Position numbers and translations under genes: made by a program
Shown here: in pieces, positions 11,504 to 23,269 of the stretch
How the letters are laid out: every line of letters starts with the position of its first letter
Numbering within the stretch: position 1 is the first letter of the stretch
The notes under the pieces: model-generated
The model's input: the letters and a program-made list of their open reading frames with translations, nothing else
Told to the model about the DNA's origin: nothing
The model's database searches: none
Source: Paulownia fortunei
Taxonomy: Eukaryota; Streptophyta; Magnoliopsida; Lamiales; Paulowniaceae
Direction of reading: 5' to 3'
NCBI GenBank assembly: GCA_019321725.1
Contig: CM033118.1
Location: 13,666,071 to 13,730,070, forward strand
Length of the DNA stretch: 64,000 nt

Positions 11504-14479
11504 GCCAATAAAAGTGAATATTAGAATATGTATGTTTGTTTACGTGTCTAAACATCCACAATTAGTTTTATTTACTTTATGAGGTCTTGTGAATCTTGAT
11601 GCTCCAAGTAGCTTGTTGAGTTATATTTAATTATTTAGCGACAGTTTATAAGGTCTAATTATTTCTTAAATTATCCCACCAACCTCTAAAATATGTTTGA
11701 TCACTTGTTGAGGCGAAATCCTCAGTGGCATAGCATTAGAGAGATAATTTAAGCTATTTTTGGACCATTTGAGCCTTTGAAACCAACATATACTTGAATA
11801 ATTCCCTAGTTTCCCCTCTTGAGCATATTGAAACAATTCTTTGGACACCCCCATGCACATTATTAAGCTTTATGAAAAATTATAATTTTTAACCCTTTTT
11901 CTTCTCATTTACACAATCATTCTTGAATGAATTATTGTATTTAAAAAAAACAAAAATAAAGAGAAGAAAATATTGAAAAAGGATGAAAATAAAGAGATTA
12001 TGAATCTAGATGTATGATTTGAACTCCCTAAAACAAATAGACCCCCTGTTGCATACAACAACAAAAATAAGTTTAGGGATAATCCAAGATCAAAAAAGAA
12101 GAAAAATGAGATGCTCAATAAAGAAAAATGAAGGGATTGATGAAGAAGTTGGTACTCTTTCATAAAGTTTCTAGTATGATTGTGTAAAATAGGTCATTTT
12201 TAGCTACAATTTTTTATAATTTCCCACCATTACCCAAGCCTCACAATACAAGTTTTGGAAGTTCTTTTGATCTTTGATACTATGATATACCTATATTAGT
12301 GGAGACTAGTGTGAAAAACAAACCTATGGAGTTTGGTAAGCACTTCAAAAGTGTATTAAATATGAGTAATTGTCACTATAAACCTATCCGGATGATAAAT
12401 GAAACTTGATAAACTATTACTTTCACACTGACACACACAAGACCATGAAGTTAAGTGAAACAAATATGGATGTTTAGGGTTATAAACGAACCAATCCACT
12501 CACAACCTATTCAGATCTCAGCTCGAAAAAAAATTCGTTCGAGATCGATCAAGCTCGAGCTTGATTTCAAGATTGAAAATTTTATCGAGCCGAGCTCAAG
12601 CCTAGTAGTATTTAGCTCGTTAGCTCACGAGCTTGCTTGTTTATATGCTCACGAGCCTATTTGCAAGCTCAAGCTTGAGCTCGGCTCATTTATATGCTCA
12701 CGAGCCTGTTTATGAGCTTGAACTCGAGCTCGACTTGTTTATATACTCACAACCTATTCATGAGCATGGCTCGTTTGATAACTCACAAACATGTTTGTGA
12801 AATACTCGTTTAGAAGTTTGATAATAGGCTCGATAAAATTATAAAAATCTTAAACATAAAGTTTTTCAAAGGAATCAAACACAACACCTTTTAAAAAAAA
12901 TGTTTGTATAGAATGTTCATCTTGCTTTATATAATTTTTTTAAATCAACGTCTATTTGTGCTCAAACTTTAGCAAGAGCCTTCTTACAAACTTACACAGT
13001 GCGAGTTTCAATGCACTTTGAGCTTGTAAGAAATTTTGTACTTCTACTCATTTCAAACTCGATACCACAAGCAAATATAGTTGAACTGGGATTTGGATGG
13101 TGTGCCTAACATCTATTATGTCATTTCGAGTCAAAAGTAAAGGCCATTAAAAGTTGTACGTAATAAAAATGAGATTAATATCATATGTATTTTTTCCCTT
13201 GGAATTGGTTTCTATACATAATTAATCTTGAGTTATAGCATGGTCATGGTGTAAGCTGTACGTTACTAGAAAATGTCAGCGTTCGTATATCAACCCATTT
13301 AGCATACAATTTTGAAAGGTACATTGAGGCTTATGAGAAAATCGCATCAGTGTGTCCTGTCCATTATCTCATCCCATGTTAAAAGTTATGACCATTTTTA
13401 AACTTATGAACAAAATAATATCACACATGTTTTAACTTGCATGGTATTTATGTTAAGTTAATGTTCACTTCTGATCAGACTTGAGGTATGACATTATTAT
13501 AGTACATTTCTCACACAGAAAGAGTGTCATTTCTTTCCAAATTTGTTTAACCTTTGATCATGTAATTCTTGATTTTATTCGTCGGGAACTTGGATTTGGC
13601 CACAATAATCTTATGGTGAAGTATTTGTCAATTAACTCTTCCCATGACAATGAATAAGACTAATTAAAGTTCTATGCAAGAAAGCATTAAATGCATTTGG
13701 TCCTGCTTGTCTTTTCCATTGTTTTGAAGTAGATAGTTGTTTCGCTTTAAAATTTAAAAAACATAAAAATATAAATATGTAATAATATACTTAGTCTATT
13801 CAACTAAAATTCAATTCTAAATCTTAGGATGACAAACTATAATAATAAACTAAAATTTTATATATTAACTATATTAAAATAATTCATAAACTAATATCTT
13901 CAATTAATAATAATAAGCATAGATTAAAATATAAAATAAAATGTGTAGTTTTCTACTTTTTGAAATGAAAGGTGCTTATCGAGATCAAGTTTAAGCTCGA
14001 TTGTATGCTTAACGAGCTCGAACTAGAGCTTAATTGTATGCTTAACAAGCTCGACAATGAGCTTGATTTTATGCTTAACAAGCTTGAGCTTAATTTAACG
14101 AGTTGAGCTCGAACTAAGCTCGTTTAACATACTAAATAAGTCATTTTCAAACTGAGCTCGAGCCGTTTGTGAGCTTAATAATTTTCAAACAAATTGAACT
14201 CAAGCTTAATTATAAAAGCTCAAATTGAGCTCAAGCCAAGCTTAATACTATGAAAAATTCAAACGAGCTGAGATCGAGCTTTTTCCTATTCGGCTCAATT
14301 TGGTTTGATTACAACCCTATGCATGTTAACATATAAACTTGGTATATTTTTTTAATCTTTTAAGATGAGATGTTAGAAAAATCTTTCTTGACTTTGGTTT
14401 CCTGATTCATAGAAGGGTTGTCATTGAGAATTCAACTTTGATGCTTGAAGGCAAACAAATCTTCAAGTTTAGGGGTATT
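11504..14479 (+). mobile_element. Upstream Athila copy: 3' non-coding region only, carrying a hAT insertion
   Basis: It aligns by eye with 22160-23269: the GAATATTAGA opening, a TTATTTACTTTATGAGGTCTT block, CCCACCAACCTCTAAAA, and a polypurine tract ending at 14479. No coding sequence. It begins abruptly at about 11504 inside Tat RT. The 1845-bp gap relative to the other copy is the hAT element. Confidence 0.8.
12475..14319. mobile_element. Non-autonomous hAT-type DNA transposon (1845 bp)
   Basis: The termini are imperfect inverted repeats: left TAGGGTTATAAACGAACC, right (reverse complement) TAGGGTTGTAATCAAACC. The flanking 8-bp duplication is TGGATGTT (12467-12474) and TGCATGTT (14320-14327), one mismatch. 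The related Athila copy at about 23099-23125 lacks the insert and serves as the empty site. Both subterminal zones (about 12535-12790 and 13980-14290) are packed with GAGCTCG-like motifs in both orientations, as in many plant hAT elements where the transposase binds. No transposase frame is present. Confidence 0.88.
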
Positions 14480-16146
14480 TGATAAATTAATTTTATACCA
14501 ATAATTCATATGCCTTTTGATTAACATTTGGTTTGTTTTCAAGTGTTTATGTTAAATTTTATGCATTTATTTAAAATCTTGTAGGTAATGGCAAAATGAG
14601 AAGAAAATAAAAAGAAACAAAAACTTGGTTGAAAATTTTGAAGAATCGACATTGTGATGCTACTAATGGCAGTATTTGTATTTTAATCATAACTCCTTGA
14701 TCCAATATTATATTGACTTGATTTTAAACTATTGTAAATTTAAGAGATAGATCTACAATGTTTAAGTTTGTCATGAAATCCAGATCTTTCAATTTCAACG
14801 AGAAAAATTGAGTTCAAAAGTCAGCAATAGACTGAAATTTTTTGGTATGACACATTTTGGTATTTGAGGCATATCTCTCTCCACAAATGTCATATTAAGC
14901 TGATTCATGAAGATATAGAAAACTAAGATATATGACTACAATTCCTATGAAGATACCAAAAACTATTTTATCTTAGAATGTGGTGAAAAATCTATTGAAA
15001 AAGGCTATAAGCATTGCAGAAACTGATCTTGGACAGCAAGTACAACGCCTAGGCACTGCCATGTAGCACCTAGGCACTATAGAGACTGGTTTTGGACATA
15101 ATGTATAGCACCTAGGTATTGTCCAATCAGCACATAGGTGCTGCCGTGTGGAAAAATAAGAGCAAAATGGGATTTTTGCCCTCTTTAGGGCATCTCCTAT
15201 TTGATTTTAAGGATCCCAAAAAGCCTCCAAGGGGATTATTGGGGAGAAGGGGCCATTCTTGGAGAGAATGAGTCATTCTTAGAGAGAAAAAAACCATTTT
15301 TAGAGACAAGCCATTCTAGAAGACAAGGGATTCTTGGAGACAATGAGAGCTTCAACCTTTCATTTCACTTCACAAATTGATGAACAATTTCCATGCTCTT
15401 TCTTATGTATTTCTTGAAGTTGTATTCATCCATGATGAACTAGACTTTTCTTTCTAGGGGATGATGTAACCTTATTTGATCCTATGTTTGGAGTTCCAAA
15501 CAATATCAGTTCAAGTCATTCATCTTGTTTGTGTTATCTTGTTTAATATTGCATCTTGATTATTTGATCATTAATTGAGATTGTTTGATATATGAGATCC
15601 AATACTCGAGAGAGGGAAGATTATACATGATCATAAGGATAACACAACCTAGGAATCATAGAGTTGAGAACCTTATGAAACCTTTGAAGTTTTGAATAAG
15701 AATTCATTGAACTTTTGTAGAGTTTTATTTTTGAATTTTTATAGAGATATTGAAATTCATGCTGGAACTCATAGCTAATTCGGCACTTGAGAGAGGGAAT
15801 TGATGAGTTTAGGAATTCTTAACTTACATATGTTGTTGACTTGAATTGATACATTTTGAAAGGAAGAACATATGTGATAATTAAGTGAGTCATTCCTCTA
15901 GAGTCTCTTGCTCATAAGGTGTTTGTTGTTTTGCTTCTAAGAACTCCACTATTGTCTTTATATTTTTTATCTTACTCTACTTTATTACCAATCATCACTC
16001 AATTTTCTAGATAAAATTAAGACTATTTGAACTATGGTACTTGATAAAAAAATTTATTACAATTCTTGTGGATAAAATACTCAACTCACCGTTGTATTAT
16101 AATTTGACACCATGCACTTGCGATTTGTAAAATATTTTAACGAACA
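14480..16146 (+). mobile_element. Athila LTR (1667 bp), central LTR of the tandem
   Basis: It starts TGATAAATTAATTTTATACC after the polypurine tract AAGTTTAGGGGTATT and ends ...TTTTAACGAACA before a degenerate primer site. It aligns along its length with 23270-24856. It carries decayed CCTAGG palindromes at 15045-15140. Confidence 0.85.
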
Positions 16147-16175
16147 AGTTTTTAGCATGTTTGTCAGGGATTATT
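16147..16175 (+). other. Degenerate primer-binding site (tRNA-Asp type)
   Basis: AGTTTTTAGCATGTTTGTCA and the following GGGA sit where an intact Athila element has TGGCGCCGTTGCCGGGGA. Several CpG positions have drifted. Confidence 0.55.
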
Positions 16176-16390
16176 TTATCATAATTGCATTAATATTGTT
16201 ATAACTTAGTCTTGGTTTTATTTTAGATTATTTTTACTTTCTTCCCAGATTTTGTTGTTGTCTTGCCTTGCATTGGATTATATATATTTATATGCATAAG
16301 GTTAGGAGTCTTGATTTGGTTTATTTTGATCTAGAAATCAAGTGGATTCTTTAAGCTATTAGAGAAGCAAAAAGAGTTGACAATCAAGGC

Positions 16391-17860
16391 ATGGCGGATA
16401 ACATCAACAATGTCAATGTGAACACCAATCTTCCATTGCAACAACCACCACCCCAATGAGCTATCCGGGACTATTTTCAGCCAACCATGAACCAAAACTA
16501 CTCTGGAATAGTTCGACATCCAATTAATGCCAATAATTTTGAGCTTAAACTAGCTCTCATAGCATGGTGCAATAGAATCAATTTGGAAGAAGTGCATTGG
16601 AGATCCTAATGCACACTTGGCCATGTTTTTTGGAAATTTGTAACACTATCAAAATGAATGGAGTGCTTGACGACGTTATTAGACTTTGCTTATTTCCATT
16701 CTCACTCTAGGACAAAGCTAGGTTATGGTTATAATCTTTTGCACCAATTAGATTTCTAAGTTGAAATAACTTGACACAAATTTCTTGCTAAATACTTTTC
16801 TCTAAGCAAAATACTTCAACTCAAGAGTGAGATAGCTCAATTCTGCCAACAAGATTTTGAGCTATTATATGAAGCTTGGGAGAGGTTTAAGGATTTTATA
16901 AGAAGTTGTCCTTAACACGGTTATAAGGATTGGCAACAGGTCAATACTTCTACAATGGTTTGAATGGGCAAACTCAAACTATAATAGATGCTACCGCAGG
17001 TGGGATTTTAATGTCTAAGACTATAGACAAAGCCTATATTTTGCTTAATAAAATGGCTACTAATAGCTATCAATAGCTTTCTGAGAGGTCTTCTATTAAA
17101 AAAGTTATCGGTGTTCTTGAGGTAGATTCATTAACACAATTAGTTGCACAAGTTTCTATTGTTTCTAACCAATTTGCAATTTGGACTTTTAATGGAGGTT
17201 CTCAAGGAATGGATCACATGGTATCCACTAGCACTTCATTTATGAAAACCAAAGGTAGTGAGTAGGTAAACTTTCTCAATAACCATAATTTTAATTTTAG
17301 GAAAAATCAATTACCTACTCACTACCATTCGGGGCTTAGAAATCATGAGAATTTTTCCTGTGCAAACAATTGAAATGTACTTCAACCCTTACCGTGTTAC
17401 AACAATCCACCAAATCCCAACCCTTAAGTAGGTAAGAAAAAGACATCATTAGAGAATTTGTTAATCACTTTCATTAGCGAGATAAGAGCCTGATTAAATA
17501 AGGATGAAGCAAAGATAGACAACATTGAAACTCAATTAGGGCACCTTTAAGAGCTCAAATGAAACCAATGAAAACTCAAATTGGATAGCTTGCTACTGAA
17601 TTTAATTCTTACAAACATAAAGGAAAATTTTCAAGTGATACGAAAATCAATACAAGGGAGCATTGCAAGGTCATCCAACTTCGAAGTGGAACTAAAATTA
17701 AGGGGCCAGAAATAAAAAGTTCTAACATTGATGAGCCAATGGCAATCACTTCAAGTCAAAGTCCTATAGAGGAACAACCAAAGGAAGAAGAAAGATAATC
17801 AAATGAACAAACAAGGGCTGAAAAGCTAAAATCTACTCCTAACTTTGAAACTTCTCCTAA
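16391..17860 (+). pseudogene. Athila gag relic
   Basis: ATG at 16391 opens MADNINNVNVNTN, followed by a proline-rich start, then, across stops and frameshifts, the capsid-like blocks FLAKYFSLSK (about 16790) and YEAWERFKDFI (about 16870). Next come AATAGCTATCAATAG (the NSYQW block, about 17060) and the C-terminal linker with QLGHL (about 17545). Intact copies make the structural particle protein. At least ten in-frame stops are visible across the usable frame, so no product is expected. Confidence 0.85.
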
Positions 17861-17869
17861 ATTTAATGT

Positions 17870-18545
17870 TCCCATTCATTTTTCATAAAGATTTCAAAAG
17901 AAAAAGATTGATTTACAATTTGTAATTCTAGAAATCTTCAAGAAAATTCATATCAACATTCCTTTTATAGAGACTCTTGAGCAAATGTCCAACTACGCCA
18001 AGTTCATGAAAGATGTGATGTCAAGAAAAAGGCGATTGGTGCAATTTGAAACTGTGAATCTCACAGAGGAGTATAGTGCCATTTTATAGAAAAGGCTTCC
18101 TAAAAAATTGAAGAATTCAGGGAGTTTTACTATTCCTTTTAACATAGGAGGATCTTTCTTTGATAAATCACTATGTGATCCTGGAGCAAGCATTAATTTG
18201 ATGGCACTTTCTGTTTTTAGAAAATTAGGAATTGGAGAAGTCAAGCCATCCACTCTCACCTTGTAATAGGCGGATAGGTCTCTCACCTATCCAAGAGGAG
18301 TTGTTGAAGATGTTTTAGTAAAAGTGGGTAAATTCATATTTTTTCTATAGATTTTGTGGTGTTAGATATGGAGGAAGACTAAGAATTTTTTTTAATTCTT
18401 ATTCAACCATTTTTTGCTATCGGGCGTGCTTTGATTGATGTGCAATGTGGTGAATTAACTCTAAAAGTTAATAAGGATGAAGTGATGTTTAATATTTATA
18501 GTGCATTGAAGATTCAAGAGGAACCACATACTTGTAATAGGATTG
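17870..18545 (+). pseudogene. Athila aspartic protease relic
   Basis: The run passes through INIPFIETLEQMSNYAKFMK (about 17960), the conserved lead-in, to SLCDPGASINLMALSVFRKL (about 18170). There the catalytic D-P-G-A-S is intact, then ADRSLTYPRGVVEDVLVKVG (about 18270-18330). Downstream frames are lost in frameshifts. The protease would cleave gag-pol. Confidence 0.85.
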
Positions 18546-18689
18546 AAATGTTAGAAACTTGCTAGCATGATCATTTTCTCAAACAAATTCCTACTGAACC
18601 TGTAGAGTAATGCATTATTCATTCTATAATGCAAGGTAAAGACCATGATAGTGATAATGAGGATTTAATACATTACTTGCTCTTTCTTG

Positions 18690-19810
18690 AATCATGAGAG
18701 GTGGAGTTGAAGATAGATAAATGCAAGAAAGCAATAGAAGATACCACAATCAAGGAACAAACAATATCACTAGAGTTGAAAGCACTTCCTGAGCATTTGC
18801 AGTATGAATTTGTAGGTACTAACAACACTTATCTGGTAATTATTTCAGCATTTTTATCTCCTTTAGAGGTTGAAAAGTTGCTTCGTGTTGTAAGAGAGCG
18901 CAAATCTATTGTTGGTTGGTTAATTTCTGATTTAAAAGGTATTAGTCCTTCAATTGTCATGCATTAAATCTTAATGGAAGAATCTTATAAACCATCTCTT
19001 GAACATTAACATAGACTAAATCATGCAATGAAAGAGGTTGTAAAAAATGAATTCTTGAAATGGTTGAATGTCGAAATTATTTATGCAATTTTTGATAGTT
19101 ATTGGGTAAGTCCAATTCAAGTAGTTCCAAAAAAGGGTGGTATGACCATAATTCAAAATGATAACAATGAACTAATACTAATAAGAACGATCACAGGTTG
19201 GCAAGTATGTATTGATTATAGAAAACTTGACAAACCTACTCGTAAGGACCATTTTTTCCTCTCATTTATTGATCAAATGTTAGACCGACTTGTAGGGTAT
19301 AAATACTATTATTTTCTTGATAGTTATTCGGGGTACAATCAAGTTTTCATAGCACCTAAAAACTAAGAGAAAACAGCATTCACATGTCCTTATAGTACTT
19401 TTGCTTTTTGAAGAATGTCATTTGGATTATGCAATGCCCCACCCACATTTCAAAGATGCATGATGTTAATTTTTCATGATATGGTGGAGAACATAATGGA
19501 AATTTTTATGCATGATTTTTCAGTATTTGGCTTCTTATTTGATTTATGTCTGCATAATCTTTCTCTTGTTTTGCAGAGATTTGAAAAGATTAACCTTGTT
19601 TTAAATTGAAAAGTGTCATTGTATGGTAAAATAAGGTATTGTTTTAGGTCATCGAGTGTCCTCCAAAGGACTTGAGATAGACCGAGCATTCCACCACCAA
19701 TCAATGTGAAAGCTTTTTGTAGTTTTTTGGGATATGCTGGGTTTTATATAAGATTCATTAAAGATTTTTTAAAAATTGTAAAATCCTTTGTGCAACCTTT
19801 AGGAAAAAGA
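18690..19810 (+). pseudogene. Athila reverse transcriptase relic
   Basis: The lead-in 18701-18967 holds LELKALPEHLQYEFVGTNNTYLVI. The RT proper covers 19028-19366 (PIQVVPKKGG, GWQVCIDYRKLDKPTRKDHF, FLDSYSGYNQVFIAPKN) and 19409-19609 (RMSFGLCNAPPTFQRCMM, then IFMHDFSVFG). The catalytic pair of MDDF is changed to MHDF, so the polymerase would be inactive even without the stops at 19364-19366 and 19607-19609. The thumb follows to about 19780 (RAFHHQSM..., AGFYIRFIKDF). Family: OTA-clade Ty3/gypsy, Athila. Confidence 0.92.
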
Positions 19811-20321
19811 TAAGCTATTTGATTTTAATGTTGATTGCCTATAGGCCTTTGATCACATTAAGAAAGCCCTCATTTCTGCTCCTATTATGGTGGTACCAGA
19901 TTAGACCCAACCATTTGAGCTTATGTGTGATGCTAATGATTATGGGGTTGGAGCGATGTTAGAACAAAGAAGAGATAAGATTTTCAGGGCCATTTACTAT
20001 ATAAGCCGAACACTTGATAATGCCCAACAAAATTACACTACCACTGAAAAAGAGTTGCTAGCTGTTATTTTTGCATTTGATAAATTTCATGTTTATCTTG
20101 TAGGTACCAAGGTGATAGTGTATACCGATAATGCTGCTATTAGGTACATCTTTGCTAAAAAGAATGCAAAATCAAGACTAATCCGGTGGATACTCCTTAT
20201 TCCAAAATTTTATCTTGAAATCATAGATAAAAAGGGAAGTGAAAATGTGGTGGTGGATCACTTACCAAGGCTGGAGCAGAAAAATGAGAACTTTGAAGGG
20301 CCAATTAAAAAAAATTCCTAA
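19811..20321 (+). pseudogene. Athila RNase H relic
   Basis: The 132-residue frame 19923-20321 reads [51 protein letters not shown] and [20 protein letters not shown]. These are the usual RNase H blocks (D of CDAND, E of EKELLA, D of YTDN retained). It ends at a stop shortly after the DHLPRLEQ motif that leads into integrase. Confidence 0.92.
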
Positions 20322-21638
20322 ATGAGTTTATTTTGTCAATCAAAGATAATTTACCTTGGTATGCAGATTTTGTGAATTATTTTGCAGGTGGATTATTGCC
20401 CTTGGACCTAACATATCATCAAAAGAAAAGAATTCTTACATAATGTGAAATCATATTTATGAGATGATCCCTTACTCTTCAAAATGTGTTTAAATTCTGT
20501 GATTTGGAGATGCATTCCAATGAAGGAAACGAATGAAATTCTAAAGCATTTTCATTTATCCCCATGTCGTGGTCATTTTGGACCTATAAGGACTACTTCT
20601 AAGTTATTATAATTCTATTTTTATTGGCTAACTTTATTTAAGGATTGTTATGCTTTTGTACAGATATGTGACTAGTGTCAAAGGGCTGTAACAATTACTA
20701 GACTCCATGAGCTTCCTTTGATTAACATAATGGAAGTTGAACTCTTTGATGTTTGGGGGATTAACTTCATGGGGCCATCTCCTCCATCAAATGGCTGATC
20801 ATACATTTTGTTTATTGTGGATTATGTCACCAAGTGGATAGAAGCAATTGCCACACCTATTAATGATGCCAAGGTAGTGCTTCAATTCTTGCACAAATAT
20901 ATTTTTACTCATTTTGGCATACTTAAAGCAATTGTAAGTGATGAAGGTTTTCATTTTTGCAATAAAATGTTTAATAACCTTTTGGCTAAGTATGGTGTAA
21001 GACACAAGGTAGCTCTTGGATACCATCCTCAATCAAGTAGATAAGCTGAAATCTCAAATTGGGAAGTGAAGCAAATCCTTGAGAAAATAGTAAGTCTTAA
21101 TCGAAAGGATTGAACACATAAGCTTGATAATGCATTGTGGGCATACCACACAACATATAAAATTCCTTTAAGTATGTCTCCTTATCGATTAGTTTATGAA
21201 AAAGCTAGTCACCTCCCCATTGAACTAGAACATATAGCATATTGGACTGTGCAACAATTAAATTTTGATACAAAGGTAATTGGAGAAAAAAGATTGTTGC
21301 AACTTAATAAAATGATAGAATTTAAGCTTGATGCCTATGAAAATGCTAAAATCCATAAAGATAGAATAAAACAATGGCATAACAAAATAATCTTGAGAAG
21401 AAAATTTCAATTCATACAACTTGTGTTGCTTTTCAATTCTAAATTAAAACTTTTTTTGGAAAAATTGAAATATAGATGGTCTAATCCCTTCATTGTCAAC
21501 AAGATATTTCCATTTGGGGATGTGGAACTCAAAGGTAAGGATGGCAAAATATTTCGTGTCAATGGACAAAGGTTGAAACATTATTACAAAAATAAAATTT
21601 GCAAGATGTCTAATCTTCCACTTGGAGAAGCAACCTGA
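20322..21638 (+). pseudogene. Athila integrase relic
   Basis: The zinc-binding lead-in is recognisable in broken frames (C-PCRGHFG-type motif about 20565; CDXCQ about 20670). The catalytic core at 20730-21120 reads LFDVWGINFMGPSPPS, IVDYVTKWIEAIATPINDAK, IVSDEGFHF, KYGVRHKVALGYHPQ and an N-WE-K block. The first Asp of the DDE triad (usually GIDFMG) is Asn, while the second Asp and the Glu are kept. The C-terminal part (21135-21638) is open for 167 residues: ALWAYHTTYKIPLSMSPYRL, LPIELEHIAYW, GEKRLLQLN, KDRIKQWHNK and FRVNGQRLKHYY. It would insert the cDNA into the chromosome if intact. Confidence 0.92.
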
Positions 21639-23269
21639 GGTATTCCGTTTTAGTCTAGCTAAAGACTTTAATCAAAGTGCTTATTGGGAGGTAACCCAAG
21701 TACTCTTTTCTTATTTTGTGTGTGTTGTTTTATTTCTTGTTATCCTTGTGTTGTTTCATATCATAATGATTGTTCCTTGATATTTTACTCATTTTTGCAT
21801 GTTAAAGGCTGAAAATACCAAAAACAAAGAGAGCATGTCATGGCATGCATGTACAATAGGGTTTTAAAACCGAAAAAAACCTCTAGTCCTTCCTACATAC
21901 TTATTGTCTTTATCTGATAACGCTAGTCCCACCCAGGACTAAACACCACCCATTTTTAGGAAAGTCCTCTTGTTTTAGAATTCTCTCAATCCTTAAGGAC
22001 AATGCTTATATTATGTTTGGGGGGAGTTCAGGAGTTTAGAATAATTGCTTGTTGCTTGAAAAGTTTAATGCTTTTTTGTAGCTTGTTGAGTTTAGTTCAT
22101 TGACTTGTTTAGTTTATTGATTGTTAAATTTAGTGATGAACTATATGCATGTAAAAGAAAAGAAAAGTGAATATTAGACTATGCACGTTTGTTTATGTGT
22201 CTAAACATCAAAACTTGGTTTTATTTACTTTATGAGGTCTTATGAATCTCGATACATTAAGTAGTTTGTTGAGTTATATTTAATTATTTATAGATAGTTT
22301 ATAAGGTCTAATAATTTTTAATTGATCCCACCAACCTCTAAAACTTGTTTGATCACTAGTCAAGGTGAAATCCTAGGTGGTATAACATTAGGGAGATGAT
22401 TTAGGCCATTTGTGGATCATTTGAGTTTTTGAAACCAACCTATACTTGAATAATTCCCTAGTGTCCCCTCTTGAGCCTATTAAAATAATTTTTTGGACAA
22501 CTCATACACATTATCGATCTTTATGAAAAATTCTAATTTTCGACACTTTTTCTTCTCATTTACACAATCATTCTTGAATAAATTGTTATATTAAAAAAAT
22601 GAAAATAAAGAGAATAAAAGATTGAAAAAGAATGAAAATGAAGTGATTATGAATTGAAGTGTATGATTTGAACTCCCTAAAATAAATAGACACCTGTTGC
22701 ACACAATAAAAGAAATAAATTAAGAGGTAATCTAGGATCAAAAAAGAAGAAAAATAGGATATTCAATAAAGAAAAATGAAGGGATTGATGAAGAAGTTGG
22801 TTCTCTTTATGAAGTTTCTAGTATGATTATGTAAAATAGGTCATTTTTAGATACAATTTTTCATATTTTCCCACCATTACCCAAGCCTCACAATACAAGC
22901 TTTGGAAGTTTTTTTTATCTTTGATGCTATAATCTACCTATATTAGTGGAGACTAGTGTAAAAAACAAACCTATGGAGTTTGGTAAGAACTTCAAAAGTG
23001 GATCAAATATGAGTAGTTGGCTTTATAAACCTATTTGGATGATAAATGAATAAACTACTACTTTCACACTCACACATACACAAGACCATGAAGTTAAGTG
23101 AAACCAATATGAATGCTGACATGTAAACTTGGTATATTTTTCTAATTGTTTGAGATGAGATATTAGAAAAATCTTTCTTGACTTTGATTACCTAATTTAT
23201 AGAGGGGTTGTTATTGAAAATTCAAGTTTGATGCTTAAGGACAAGCAAATCTTCAAGTTTGGGGATATT
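21639..23269 (+). mobile_element. Athila 3' non-coding internal region
   Basis: No reading frame. It opens with the ATTGGGAGGTAACCCAAGTA sequence common after integrase in these elements and ends in a polypurine tract (AAGTTTGGGGATATT, 23255-23269). No envelope-like frame was found. It duplicates 11504-14479. Confidence 0.8.

Noticed and set aside
21639..23269. Envelope-like gene of Athila elements
   Set aside because: Only short broken frames follow integrase; no membrane-protein-like frame could be read.
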